64,000 bases of DNA from Rugalucina vietnamica. Taxonomy: Eukaryota; Mollusca; Bivalvia; Lucinida; Lucinidae. Positions 13,401-22,452 of this stretch are shown piece after piece. The notes under the pieces are model-generated. The model was given only the letters and a program-made list of their open reading frames with translations. It had not been told where the DNA came from and did not search any database. The stretch is taken from positions 57,786,312-57,850,311 of the forward strand of contig OZ024870.1 in assembly GCA_964017185.1 (NCBI GenBank). The letters are read 5' to 3'. The translations under genes were made by a program, and so were the position numbers. Numbering within the stretch: position 1 is the first letter of the stretch; each line of letters opens with the position of its first letter.

Positions 13401-14485
13401 CATTTATCTGAATGTTTAAATGCGCAGATAGCAGATGTTATTTGAATTAAAAATGAAGATATCTCAATGTAAAATATCCTTAATATACAAGGATGGTGCT
13501 TTGCTTTGGTAAACCTTCTGACTGCGGCAGTTGTTGGTCATTTCTTACTTTCCATTAAATGCTTACTTTGTTTACTTAATCATTCCAAAAAAGTAGATTA
13601 AAGTTTACCTTCAGTTCATTTTCTTTCGATCGAATTTCTTGTGAAGACTTAAGCTTCAATGCTTCAATTTCATGATTCAGAGAGTCAAGAGCTCCATTTC
13701 TGTTCTGTAACTCCCTCTTGATGGTCTCGTTATGACTATCAGCGCGTCTGAACAACTCTTCAGTTTCATGACATAGTCTTTCTTGTACGGTTTTAATTTC
13801 ATTTTGTTCTTTTGTTGCAAGCTTTAATTCTCGTTCTTTGGCCTTCATTCCATCAAGTAGTTGTCGGATGAGTTCGCCTTGTTCTTTACACTTGTTTTCA
13901 GCTGCTTGCTCCAGACCGTTTATAACGTCATGTGACTTGTAAAGCTCATTAGCAGTGTTCCAGTGCTGGTTCCGTGTCTTTACAACTTCACTATTTAGAG
14001 AGTCCAGAATGTTCCTAAAGTCAGCGTTAATGGCACTACCACTCAAAGCTCTCATGTTCTCTGTCTTATTTCGTAATTCGTTCTGTTTAGACATTTGCAA
14101 CTCTAATTCAAGCATGGCGGCATCGTCTTTAAACGACTGAAGCAGTGGTGACATTCTGTCATTCGTCAGAAAACGGTCACAATCGTCATAACCATTTGCT
14201 CCGTCATGATTTCTGAAGAGCCGTTCAGATGTTATTACAAACGATTGATCTTTTGTTCTACCACTTGCATCTGTGATTCTTTTATTTTTTCCTTGTCTGA
14301 ATATGGCTGGTCGAACGCAAGCTGTTTTGAAAGAATGGTCTGACTCTAAGTGATGCTTAAGCTCTCTCAATGTTGCGAAGCGCCGACGATCTCTGCATTT
14401 GGGACAGCGGTATGGAATTAGATCTGCGATACAGTCTGTGTCGGGCCCTGTTGCTTGATTCATGTTGTGATTCAGTGGCTTGATC
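511..14485 (-). CDS. FBXO41: FBXO41 orthologue (F-box only protein 41), whole gene, C-terminus off left edge
   Basis: FBXO41 is a neuronal F-box protein, the substrate-recognition part of an SCF ubiquitin ligase. I assembled 16 coding exons (listed separately) from splice signals, and all phases agree, giving about 1,943 residues in the window. Order: C2H2 finger (C20, C23, H37/H38, H43); coiled coil to about residue 550; low-complexity Asn/Asp/Glu/Ser-rich stretch of about 1,110 residues; F-box at about 1680-1725 (IFTFLDTDTLFRVAEVCREW); LRR-like tail. The finger (YRCPKC), the coiled-coil motif KFIGELITRAERAE, the F-box and the tail blocks RSNVDP and TKCVQLIGKC all align by eye with vertebrate FBXO41 in the same order. 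The vertebrate protein is roughly 0.9 k residues, so the middle is greatly expanded. The last 50 or so residues should lie left of base 1. The start is the ATG at 14463, 22 bp inside an exon with its own 3' splice site, so a non-coding first exon lies upstream. Confidence 0.9.
940..1058 (-). CDS. FBXO41: FBXO41 coding exon 15
   Basis: 119 nt. Acceptor CTGTTATTTCAG, donor GTGAGT. Encodes CQNPGVFSTKCVQLIGKCF then LETLSIGG, parallel to the vertebrate RFSNRCLQMIGRC segment. Phase 2 in, phase 1 out, which fits both neighbours. Confidence 0.85.
1400..2057. mobile_element. CpG-dense TTAA-flanked non-autonomous element in FBXO41 intron
   Basis: The ends are ACAGCAGTC and its complement GACTGCTGT, with imperfect inverted similarity for about 50 bp that includes a shared GCCGGGCGT block. 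Both ends abut TTAA (1396-1399 and 2058-2061), as in piggyBac-type insertions. The interior is full of CG dinucleotides in short motifs such as ACGCGC, GCGCGTTT and CACACG, unlike the AT-rich introns around it. No transposase is seen. The piggyBac link rests only on TTAA, because the ends lack the usual CCC start. Confidence 0.55.
2138..2242. repeat. 105-bp hairpin repeat
   Basis: Starts GAATCTTACAC and ends GTGTAAGATTC, with arms of about 35 bp (GTCATTTCATACGAAATT against AATTTCACACGAAATGAC) around a short loop. It lies 68 bp downstream of the 5' splice site of FBXO41 exon 14. Probably a small foldback or MITE. Confidence 0.65.
2310..2459 (-). CDS. FBXO41: FBXO41 coding exon 14
   Basis: 150 nt. 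Acceptor AAATTCCAG, donor GTAATT. Encodes SLWAASCYSRMLTHVTYRSN then EVMWALGSGCRDI and LKVAPIYP, very close to the vertebrate SLWLASCYCRALQAVTYRSA and WALGAGCREI blocks. Phase 2 in, phase 2 out. Confidence 0.88.
2579..2629. repeat. (TC)n microsatellite
   Basis: About 50 bp of uninterrupted CT dinucleotides in a FBXO41 intron. Confidence 0.95.
2693..2791 (-). CDS. FBXO41: FBXO41 coding exon 13
   Basis: 99 nt. Acceptor TTCTTTTTGTAG, donor GTAAGA. Encodes CCLEVGLEQILKRSDSTLTS then LSIINCG, matching the vertebrate GCLEAGLESLLK block. A nearer AG at about 2781 was rejected because it breaks the frame. Phase 2 in and out. Confidence 0.87.
3208..3268 (-). CDS. FBXO41: FBXO41 coding exon 12
   Basis: 61 nt. 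Acceptor TTTGAAACAG, donor GTATTG. Encodes DLLPRNPRRSETVEEYVAST, aligned with the vertebrate LKPRQRGKKE...EEYARSTR stretch. Too short to find by ORF length; supported by splice sites, phase and homology. Confidence 0.85.
3564..3618 (-). CDS. FBXO41: FBXO41 coding exon 11
   Basis: 55 nt. Acceptor TTTTTCAG, donor GTAAGG. Encodes FLTHLAKRCTQLRQLVLK, matching vertebrate FLAMLAQWCTQ directly after the F-box. Phase 0 in, phase 1 out. Confidence 0.87.
3968..4154 (-). repeat. Hairpin MITE family G, copy 1
   Basis: GAGCC...GCTC-ended element with a short degenerate hairpin core (CGAAAACAAAG), here with the core at the left end. A 9-bp direct repeat, ATATTATAT, flanks it (3959-3967 and 4155-4163). It ends 39 bp beyond the 5' splice site of the F-box exon. 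Confidence 0.75.
4194..4399 (-). CDS. FBXO41: FBXO41 coding exon 10 (F-box)
   Basis: 206 nt. Acceptor CTCCCTTATGCAG, donor GTACGT. Encodes SLDFLDHVPTSRREIVRRRR then the F-box RQALCYIFTFLDTDTLFRVA and EVCREWKIVSRNPKLW, which would bind SKP1. Phase 1 in, phase 0 out. Confidence 0.92.
4600..4656. repeat. (TC)n microsatellite
   Basis: About 56 bp of CT dinucleotides in the intron before the F-box exon. It creates spurious Ser-Leu ORFs. Confidence 0.95.
5192..5418 (+). repeat. Hairpin MITE family G, copy 2
   Basis: Starts GAGCATTCG near 5192 and ends GGCAGCTC. It carries the family landmarks CACAACCCAGTATGTACAG, CTAGAAGCTTGAAATTTTGG and a decayed hairpin core (AGCGAAAACAAAGGC ... GCGCCTTTCTTTTCGC). 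Opposite orientation to copy 1, so the F-box exon lies between an inverted pair. Confidence 0.75.
5696..7705 (-). CDS. FBXO41: FBXO41 coding exon 9 (large disordered exon)
   Basis: 2,010 nt, about 670 residues. Acceptor GTTCTCCTGCAG, donor CAAG|GTTAAC. Low complexity, rich in Asn, Asp, Glu, Ser and His, with acidic clusters (DTDIDLDTDTES) and no recognised domain; probably disordered. Phase 1 in, phase 1 out. The region is far longer than the matching linker in vertebrate FBXO41. Confidence 0.85.
8164..8329 (-). CDS. FBXO41: FBXO41 coding exon 8
   Basis: 166 nt. Acceptor TTGTTTTATTAG. Encodes VQYEELHDDEIDFPDELFVI then PERERREMKPAIANDWKIQQ. The donor that keeps the frame is a GC donor, ACG|GCAAGT; the GTTACA two bases on would shift the frame and hit a stop in exon 9. 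Phase 0 in, phase 1 out. Confidence 0.75.
8693..9848 (-). CDS. FBXO41: FBXO41 coding exon 7
   Basis: 1,156 nt, about 385 residues. Acceptor TATGATTTTAG, donor CAG|GTATGT. Starts QSLEVERTKPVRRKYTPAKP, a basic patch, then an Asn/Gln/Pro-rich low-complexity stretch with no recognised domain. Phase 2 in, phase 0 out. Confidence 0.85.
9870..10150. repeat. Direct duplication, unit 1
   Basis: About 280 bp that recurs at 10366-10655 in the same orientation. Shared landmarks are GATACTTCTGT, GGTAACTGAGTGGCC, ATAGCTGCTCA and TATAAGTACCTGATT. Copy 2 has gained a long poly-T. A fragment of the same tail (CCTTTTCCTGATCTTTGCC) is at about 16886. Confidence 0.7.
10366..10655. repeat. Direct duplication, unit 2, with poly-T tract
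   Basis: Second copy of the repeat at 9870-10150, diverged and carrying about 43 T residues at 10400-10442. Both lie in FBXO41 intron 6. Confidence 0.7.
11071..11123 (-). CDS. FBXO41: FBXO41 coding exon 6
   Basis: 53 nt. Acceptor CTTAATGCAG, donor GTACAT. Encodes VLTKEVLHEKDMKARKD and closes the coiled-coil part. Phase 0 in, phase 2 out. Supported mainly by splice sites and phase. Confidence 0.7.
11593..11842. repeat. Hairpin MITE family H, copy 2
   Basis: Left end GAAAACATCATGCCCATG, right end CATGTTTTCGTG. The right half of the palindrome lacks the CCCACAATCTATG block kept in the other copies. The right end is only about 14 bp from the 5' splice site of FBXO41 exon 5 (GT at 11857-11856). 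Confidence 0.8.
11858..12038 (-). CDS. FBXO41: FBXO41 coding exon 5 (coiled coil)
   Basis: 181 nt. Acceptor CATTTATTTAG, donor GAG|GTAGAA. Encodes QLQELKSFLKDAAEKERTAR and KLEKFIGELITRAERAESEL, the best-conserved coiled-coil block of FBXO41 (vertebrate QQFIEELLERADRAERQL). Phase 2 in, phase 0 out. Confidence 0.9.
12347..12458 (-). CDS. FBXO41: FBXO41 coding exon 4 (coiled coil)
   Basis: 112 nt. Acceptor TTGTTTTTCAG, donor GGG|GTAGGA. Encodes KQTLENHSGLVESSTRDIEK then LQDKVKRKEEELKTT. Heptad-like. Phase 1 in, phase 2 out. Confidence 0.82.
12684..12964 (-). CDS. FBXO41: FBXO41 coding exon 3 (coiled coil)
   Basis: 281 nt. Acceptor TATGTTTTACAG, donor GAAG|GTGAGA. Encodes NEKHLMLLKTAEFYKRTEEG then a strongly heptad-patterned stretch ending VNQLQKLKE. 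Phase 2 in, phase 1 out. Confidence 0.85.
13207..13373 (-). CDS. FBXO41: FBXO41 coding exon 2 (coiled coil)
   Basis: 167 nt. Acceptor TTTCTTTTAG, donor CTCAG|GTAACC. Encodes KADEKIQRLRSERDQLIEET then LALKEHKLADVNEELSAL. Phase 0 in, phase 2 out. Confidence 0.85.
13609..14463 (-). CDS. FBXO41: FBXO41 coding exon 1 (start codon, C2H2 finger)
   Basis: 855 coding nt, exactly 285 codons, ending at donor AAG|GTAAAC. The exon begins at 14485 after acceptor CTTTAGTTTTATTGCAG. Encodes the finger PYRCPKCRDRRRFATLREL with HHLESDH, a basic linker, then coiled coil from about residue 110. The ATG at 14463 is the first in frame within the exon. Confidence 0.88.
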
Positions 14486-15369
14486 CTGCAATAAAACTAA
14501 AGAAGTGTAAGGACCGGAAAGTGGCAGCATATTCGGATTGATAACATCAACAAAAATGTATGCCATTTAATCTGGAGACAATCAGATTATACTAACAATG
14601 TGCAGGTAGGTCGTAAATGGTAATTAAGATTTTTATCTCTTCCAAAATCATAGTCTAGTTGGCTGTGTGTCCCTTTAATTGACCAAAACATCCAATCTCT
14701 CGATAATCGTATACATTATGAGTTTCTTAAAATGTCATTTGGTGTCAATTTCAATTCTCAGTATATATATGAAGTTGTATTATGACGTGTTACCTTTGCA
14801 AATGTTATCCGTTAGTTGCTTGCAGCTTGTCACGTTATGTTTAAACCTTTGGTCTTCATCCTTTTTATTATGTATCGATTACAGCTCCTGGCATATTTTT
14901 ATGTTTTAGAATCCGTTTTAACATTTCGTTGTGAAACAATATATCTATCCTGATATAATGACTGATACAACCCACCCACCTGCTGATCAATATAATGAAT
15001 TAGACTGGTGACATCTGGACGGCACACTTTATTTGTCAATAACTTCGTATCTTATACTCATATTTATACGTATTTGAAATATAATTGTACTTCCATAACA
15101 AATTAAAAATAAAAGTTAAAACTAGGGGTGGTGAATCAATTGTTGTATGGTACAAGATCATTTATTGTCCAAAGATGGTTAAGGTGTGCACCAAGGTCAT
15201 TTATGCTTAGAAGCACAGCTGTGCTACAAACAAAAAGAGTAAATGTGTGATTTGGTTCCAGTATCAAAGAATAGGACGATAAACGACTGGTTGGCGGGTT
15301 TTACTAGGAAAAGCACTATACAGTGTATATGGCATAAATTAATAATGAATGCTGCGCATCACGGTGTGC
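14486..15369. other. FBXO41 5' region, no feature recognised
   Basis: AT-rich sequence upstream of the first coding exon. A non-coding first exon and promoter should lie here or further right, but I see no clear TATA box, CpG island or donor that identifies them. Confidence 0.4.
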
Positions 15370-15626
15370 TAACATTACGAAAACATGCCCATGTAAGATA
15401 AAAATTTCAGTAGAAAAATTTTGATATTTTTCTTATTTTTGCTCAAAACATAGATTGTGGGTACACGTTAGAACCGCCTCAGCGAGGCAGTTCTAACGAG
15501 TACCCACAATCTATGTGGAGCAAAAATAAGAAAAATAGGTATACCCCTGCATACCCCAGTTTTTTTCTACATAAAAGTGGGGTTCAAGGGGGGTATACAT
15601 TTCACGGACATGTTTTCCTGATGTTA
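15370..15626. repeat. Hairpin MITE family H, copy 3 (best-preserved ends)
   Basis: Left end TAACATTACGAAAACATG, right end the complement of TAACATCAGGAAAACATG. The large palindrome is centred at about 15482 and the small ATACCCC/GGGTAT palindrome follows. A possible 3-bp TGC duplication flanks it, which is too short to be sure of. Confidence 0.8.
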
Positions 15627-17465
15627 TGCATAATAAGACACGTATAACAGCTTTAGTAGATGTACGTCTTGCTCGTCATTTGGTCCATGTATCAATCACT
15701 TACACGTGAAATAATGTCATACTTATTCTGGAATAATTATTGTGTGGTTCTTTCTTCAAATATAATCAACATGTTCGATGTTGTTTTTTGTTGCTGCTAT
15801 TTTTATGTTGTATATTTGGTGTTCTTTTCTCGCTCAGACATAAGTACACTTAGTAAAACAAAAGTACCATTTGCACTAAAATACTACTGAAGTACTCGTC
15901 CTTACCTTTATTTACAATAATTCCAGTCGTTTCTAAATAGGCAGTTAAAGAATAACTTGTACGCCGTATTTACCAATAACATGCAATAAGTCTGTTTTCT
16001 TTATGAAATATTCACATGTTAGTTAGTACCACAAATACGATGCTAAACAACGAACGAATCCGTTATTGACTTGGCAGTACAGATCTACTGCAATACGAAC
16101 TAAGTAGATGAATATCCTACTAACTGGTTGAAAATGGGTTATGTCGCTGTGCGAATGAAGTATGATCAGTACAGTACAGTATAAGAGAACCAGTGGTACT
16201 GAGAAATACGCATACACGCATGCTAAACCCGAACCCAGCCCGTTCCCAAACAATGCGCCATGTCGGCAATCAATCAAATATTGCTTCTTCTTTGGTGTCA
16301 ACACTGAGTTTGTCGTTTCTATTTTTATGGTCTTAGACACTATAGTACGTACATAAGGTACCTGTTTGTTCAAGATGATTTACATGGTAAACAGGTAAGT
16401 AAACGTACGCACTCTCACTGAATATGCCACTTTCTTCCAAAATTCTCTGAGGGAGCTAACTGTTTCCCCTAATAAATCTGTCAGCAGGAGATGTAATTAT
16501 GTTGATGCAGACCACATTAAATCAACAAACACATGGGGCAGGGTTTCTCAGATTCTTAGATAAATTATCAAAATGTTTCAGTGCAAGAAACTTGTACTGA
16601 TAAAGTGTGGCTTCATTTTTCCAACTGGTTCAGGTACAGACAAGTCTGCATAGCTTAACTGAGAGTTTTCAATTTTGAACAGAGTGATATGCTACTTTGT
16701 ATAACAAATCAAAATACAAAATCATTATTTCACAAAGACCTCAGTTTGTTTGATGACTTTGTCTTAGCCTACAATAAAACAAAATAGATGCTCAAACATT
16801 ACAATCAGATTGATTCTTGTAGCAGAAAGGCTAAGATTTTCTTGAATATGAAACTTTACAATATGAAAACACGAAAACATTTGCGCCTTTTCCTGATCTT
16901 TGCCTACTTGTACCTTTTGTATTAGTTCGAGTTCGAGTTCTGATCATTACATGTTTTGTTTCCACTAAAACTTTTGAGGATAAACATGTATAAAGTGACT
17001 TTATTTCAAGAGGGTGATTACATACATAAATGAGAAAACGTAAAATAGCTAATCTTCCATGAGGCCCTTGCTATGAAAATAATAATATGATAATAATACT
17101 AGTCTCCATCATTGAAGAGGATAACCAAGGCTTTTAGCATGAATGCCAATTGTATTTATGGTCCTCTAGAATCAGACATTGATTCAATGCTATCAGACTT
17201 TTATTTATGTTGCCAGGTATGCGACCCAGTCCCATTAGCTCAAGTGGTAGACTAGCTACTAGTCTGATAAATAAGTTTTTTTTTTTGTTTTTTTTTTTTG
17301 CCTTTTTGTAAGTTTAAATTCTCTTTTCTTGAAAATTAGAGCACCAGATATCTTCTGAAGAACATATCTTGGCTAGATTCGAGACAGAGGAGTAGACTTA
17401 TATTATGTCCAAATGATGTACAGTTTATTTAAAAGATTTTACCATTACAGATTTGTCATTTTAAC
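15627..17465. other. Intergenic, nothing supported
   Basis: AT-rich with short unrelated ORFs. It contains a fragment of the 9870/10366 repeat at about 16886-16920 and a short stretch at 17235-17275 (AGCTCAAGTGGTAGACTAGC) resembling a tRNA A box, probably a decayed SINE. No gene seen. Confidence 0.5.
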
Positions 17466-17560
17466 GCCTAATGGCTAGGCTACTCAAGTGGTAGAGTGTA
17501 CAATTTATGATCAGGAGGTCATGGGTTCGGACCGTGGTTGGGACATACAAAAAGCATTAA
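17466..17560 (+). repeat. tRNA-derived SINE fragment
   Basis: Contains TGGCTAGGCTACTCAAGTGG (A-box-like) and, 35 bp on, GGTTCGGACC (B box, 17524-17533), with AGGAGGTCATGG between. Typical spacing of a tRNA-type pol III promoter, but no cloverleaf fits well, so a SINE head rather than a tRNA gene. Confidence 0.55.
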
Positions 17561-17728
17561 AATGGTACCAGTTGCTACCATATGTCTTGCACACCTGAAA
17601 ATTCGGACCCCTGTCAAATTTCGAACATGAACGTTTACTGTTATGTACAACCAAGTCAATGAAAAATTCAAAATATTTTGATTTGACTTTCTGACACATT
17701 CTGTTATGTAGATACATGACAGAAAAAA

Positions 17729-18174
17729 GGCACTGTGTATTTTATGGAGTGGAGTCATGGATTGAAGTCTTGGATTGGAGCCATGGAGTGGAGTATTGGA
17801 GTGGATTCTTGGAGTGGAACCTTGGAGTGAAATGTTGGAGCGTAAGAGAAACATTTATTCTGGTGGTAAAATTAGTCTCGTTTGAACGGACAACATTGCG
17901 AAACATGTAACAAATGCACTACCAGTATAAGTAATGGAAATAAATGGTTAATTTCCGTTACTTATCCATTACTCATACACTTTATGCATTTGTTACATAT
18001 TTTGTGATGGCGTACGTTCGCTTCAAGACAAATTTCACCACCAGAATTGAGTTTTGTGTTATACTCAAAATTTCACTCCAAGGTTCCACTCCAAGAATCC
18101 ACTTCAATACTCCACTCCATGACTCCAATCCAAGACTCCACTCAATGACTCCACTCCATAAAATACACAGTGCC
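17729..18174. mobile_element. Foldback element FB-1 with tandem-repeat termini
   Basis: 446 bp, ends GGCACTGTGTATTTTATGG and its complement. The inverted arms (about 110 bp each, 17729-17840 and 18062-18174) are made of diverged tandem units around TGGAGTGGAGT/TTGGAGTGGA. Perfect 9-bp target duplication CAGAAAAAA at 17720-17728 and 18175-18183. No coding capacity. Confidence 0.85.
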
Positions 18175-18183
18175 CAGAAAAAA

Positions 18184-19939
18184 TGGGTGTTACTGTAGCA
18201 TTTTCAGTTTTGTTCAGTTTATATTAGTGATGCTATATTTCTGGGGTTAGAGAAATTGGCTTTATCTTTTGATGCATTGGCTTTAAAAACTTCAGATTTT
18301 TTGTTTAACAAAAATTATCACATAATCATGCGCACCTTGTAGACTTGGATCAGGCTTGGCACATGTAAGACTTGCACTTTATTAGTTGCCTGTATTTGCC
18401 TGTCTAATGTTTAACTTAAAAAAGTTTATAATGAGTGAATCAATATGTTGAGGGGCTGTAAATTTCAAACAAGCAAAAGAAACCATATCCTTGCACATGT
18501 TTTAATACTTGCTGGCTAATTTATTGCCCTCTTGCTGTGCTGGTCTTAATTTCTTGAACTGTGGTGTAATTGATATCATGATCCTGCTGATAAGGGCTAT
18601 AAAATCTAACAGTTTCTGGATTCTCAGCGCTGAGGAAAATTTTGTCATAAAAGAAGAGAGTGTACGGGGAAAGATTAAGCAACGCTTAGCTGTTAGTCTC
18701 TCTTTGTGTACAAACTGTGTCTTGTGTTCAAAATGTGTGCAGCCTAAAACAGACCCAATCACAAAATTAAAAATACCATCATGAATAAAGAAGTGAATTT
18801 AATGATCGGGGAAATAGCGACAGTAGTGGTTTTGTTGTGTTTCGTGCGAACTGTTGGCAACATCTGTCGCTCGCATGACTCATACAGGCTTACAATCTTC
18901 AGGTAAAACGCACAATGAGAAAATCCATCTTGTGTACATGTATCGTTCAAAATTCGAATGCGCTGAGCCTGCAAATGCTTATATATATATCCGTGCCACT
19001 GATTTGGAATTGCTCATAAGATGGCATTTTTTTTTATCATTCTTTGTCTTCCTAAACTTTAATGATCATCTTTTTTTTACAATTTGTTTTGATTGTAGTC
19101 CGCGTTATAACCAGACCTAGACGGAAACTGTGAATGCAGGTTTTCTCGCGACGTGGTTCAGGTAAAAATCTCCGTATCAATAGTTTTTAAACCAGTACTA
19201 TGTACAATGCGAATTAAGGGCTGTTAGAAGTATATGGAATGATTGATGCCTCTGCACCAGTATAATATTATTTCATACTGACCACGGTCACCACCTGTAT
19301 AACGTTTACCAACTTATAAGGTCTGGGTCTGCACTCTGCACAGAAAACTAGTTATGTCAAAACATCAGTACATATTTTAAGCCCGAATTGTTAACAACTT
19401 AAAGCTTGGATCAAAATAATGAATTGTGTACATTAAGGATGCCGCGACGCCCAACTGTTGAGAAGAAGTCTCATATAGAACTTTGAAAGTAGAGGCGACG
19501 TCCCAACATGAACATTGCTGTTGATTGTTAGAACGATAGTTGGAGCTGTCGATCCTATCTTCCAAGGAGCTATTTTAGCGGAGAGCAAAACGCCAGTGGA
19601 CTCTGTCAGGTGGTGATCGGAAATTGATCGAAACGCTATCTATCTATCTTCGTATACTCACACTATACTGCCATACGCCCTACTGAAGATCGATAGGGGC
19701 ATATGTGCATTTATAGATAAAGAAACAAGAAAAGATATGACACAAAGTGTCATATCAATTGACTCAATTATGAAAATATGCTGCATTTACTTTTCTATAC
19801 GGCTGAAAATAATTAGTCAGGTATCTCCCTTATCTGTTTTATTTGCCACGCATCCGACTTTCATTCTGGATCAAAAATAAAAAAGTGGCATCATTTGTTG
19901 TTCTGAAATTTAAATGTTATTTCATCACCTTGTCGTAAA
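18184..19939. other. Intergenic, nothing supported
   Basis: No homologous ORF, RNA gene or clear repeat recognised. Confidence 0.45.
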
Positions 19940-20262
19940 GTAGGACATGGTCATTACAGGGTTTCGATTTATATACATAATATTGTAGTATCGAGTCATT
20001 ATTGCTTAAGGCCAAGTTTTTTTTTTGAAATCAGTCTACTGGTTTCAGAGTTTTTTTGAAGGGTTTTTATTATTTATGGACATGGTGGCTATATGTTCAT
20101 ATGATCTGTATTTTTATATACACATTGCTCCCCCCTTCTTAGAGATATGGCTTTACAAGCAGTTTCAGAGATCTTTGTAAGTGTTAACGTAGGATGCATG
20201 CCGGTTCGAGTACCATGCTATAAGCTAACCATGAGCCTTCGGCTCAGGTAAGCTAACAAGTA
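19940..20262 (-). repeat. CTCACCTGAGC-family repeat, truncated copy
   Basis: Right end CATGAGCCTTCGGCTCAGGT matches the reverse complement of the left end of the 44,500 element. Its interior also resembles that family (GGTTTCAGAG, GAAGGGTTTTTATT), but the other end is not found. Confidence 0.6.
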
Positions 20263-21100
20263 AAGCTTATACGCATGTATGGGTGGTTGAAGAAAATCAT
20301 CTTGATATGTTAGCGTTTAATCAGTTTTGTCATTTATTGAGTCATAAAGATGTAGGAAATGATGATTCTCTTTAATACAGCCAATGTTTACATTAGGTGG
20401 GAAAGACGATGTATGTAGCCAGTTCGTTGGCATACTAAATTTTCACCATGTCAGCTGGTGACTTAGTTGAACAAAGAATCGGATAGTTGGTATAAAAACA
20501 TAACAGAAGACAATGCTTATTGAATAATTTACTGTCTGTTTTTTAGTCATGAAATGCTAGTCATGGACTTTACAGCTGATGTTGATTCTATTGGGTGCCA
20601 TGTAGAATATGGGTTGTTTTGAATATAAAAATGGTTCAAGGTAGTAATGTTACATTTTTTTCCAAAATTTTCATTAGGTTTGAAATGGAATTAAAATATG
20701 AATACTGGCAGTGAACAGGAATTTTTTATTTTAGGTCTAAATGAGTGTGGAGATTAAATCATCAGCTGTAATGTGACTATGCAGTGGTTACATGAACTGT
20801 TTCCAGATTATGTATGACATGGAAATTATATAGGAAGTAATGATTAAATTGAAACTGTGACATGGCATAACTACCGAGATAACAAGATGTAGAACACAGG
20901 ATATAAATGCCCATGACTAACTCAGCTAATTTTGAAGTACATGTAACAATAGACAAAGTAAATATGGAATATGTAAAAAAAGCTGGACATACAAACGTTA
21001 CATATTATGCATAATGACTTTGGCTATGATATACATACTACATTGCTCTAAATCAGACATATGTATATAAATGCAAACCAGAAGACTTATGGTTATGTAA
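20263..21100. other. Intergenic, nothing supported
   Basis: AT-rich, no coding or repeat signal that I can name. Confidence 0.4.
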
Positions 21101-21681
21101 ACGCTCACCTGAGACCGGAGATATATATTAATAAACTAATTTGACTAGAATGGGAATATACATGTATATAAAACTAGGGCAGAGGCAGACAGCCGTCTGG
21201 GCCGAAATATTTTCATAAACATAAACCTTTTGTTCATTTGCTCATTTGCTTTATAGTAAGTTTTTTGCTATTAATTGACATTACCTATTTTTTTTCATTC
21301 AAATGCATGGGTGATCTAAGTTGACTTTGCCTTTAAATTTATAGGTCAAGGTCATCCCAGGGTCATGATTTATACAAACTTTGTAGAGCTCCATTGTTTG
21401 ATGCTTCATGCCAAGTTTCAAAATCATATGCTTTCTGGTTCTGAAGAAGAAGATTTTTAAAGGATTTTTGCTATTTATAGCCATGGCGTTGATCTTGGTA
21501 ATGTGACTTGGACTATTATACAATATTTTGTACCCCATTCCTAAGGATGTTCCACATGAAGTTTGGTTTTGATTGGCCAAGCGGTTTCAGATGAGAAAAT
21601 CTTTGAAATTGTGGACGGACGGACGCCGGAGCATGGTTATCCTATAAGTTCACCTTGTGAGCCTTGGGTTCAGGTGAGCTA
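21101..21681 (-). repeat. CTCACCTGAGC-family repeat, near-complete reverse copy
   Basis: Begins ACGCTCACCTGAGACC (complement of the right end at about 46,620) and ends CACCTTGTGAGCCTTGGG plus TTCAGGTGAGC (complement of the left end at 44,500). Contains GGTCAAGGTCATCCCAGG and GGACGGACGGACGCCGG, as in the long copy, but only one internal unit. Confidence 0.7.
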
Positions 21682-22114
21682 AAAAGTGTGTATGGGTGGC
21701 AGTTAATGAAATCTTTACTTAACTTTTTTTTAGAGGTAAAAATTCCAAAGATAGTCTGTAAAAGACCCATTTCAAGAATTAAATTTCTAATGGTTAGCAT
21801 TATGTATATGTGTACTGAATATGATTTTGTGTACATATTTTTGACATGGTGTATGTTGCAATGACTTTGAACACAAGAAAACAACAAACAAGCAACCCGT
21901 CATAACAGAACTTACACGTTTTGACTGGTTAGATTTCGACTTCTTTTGACTCTGGAAAAATAAATGCGGATACATCGCTCCTTTTAAATTGTTTGTGCTG
22001 AGTATCAAACATATACCAACTTTAAGTTGAGCATCAGGTTGATTTTTAGTATGAATTTTAGTAGAACAACGTTATTCATAATGTCAAAAGACATAAAAAA
22101 TAATTTCTCTTGCA

Positions 22115-22193
22115 TGCTTCTTTGACTGTACAGGCTGGTGTGTGTCGGACCTGGTTGGAAACCTGAAGTGTTGGTTTTCTCACGTGAAGGCTC
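22115..22193 (-). repeat. Hairpin MITE family G, partial copy
   Basis: Only the non-hairpin half remains: GACTGTACAGGCTGG, GGACCTGGTTGGAAACC, TTGGTTTTCTCACG, GGCTC. Confidence 0.6.
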
Positions 22194-22382
22194 AATTCAT
22201 ACTCAAACAACGAAGATACTAATGCTTTTGTTGGGATGGTGACGTCGATGCTGGCTAAACCGCAAAGTCAAAAGATCCCTGGAATCGGTGCTAGATGCTA
22301 TCTTGCAGGATTCAATGTCTTTGACGAAAAGACACCTTAGAGCACAAAATGTGCACAGCGCATGCAGCTAACTTTACGACAG

Positions 22383-22452
22383 AAAAGAATAGAATACAAT
22401 ACAATGGGGCAGAACAGGGTAGATGAGAATTAGAATAGAATAGAATAGAGTA
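22383..22452. repeat. (AATAG)-type simple repeat
   Basis: Runs of GAATA/AATAG units abut the point where the transposase reading frame at 22449 loses family similarity, and may mark a deletion junction. Confidence 0.6.

Noticed and set aside
16023-16373. Pair of overlapping ORFs on both strands
   Set aside because: No conserved motif, splice context or coding bias; probably chance.
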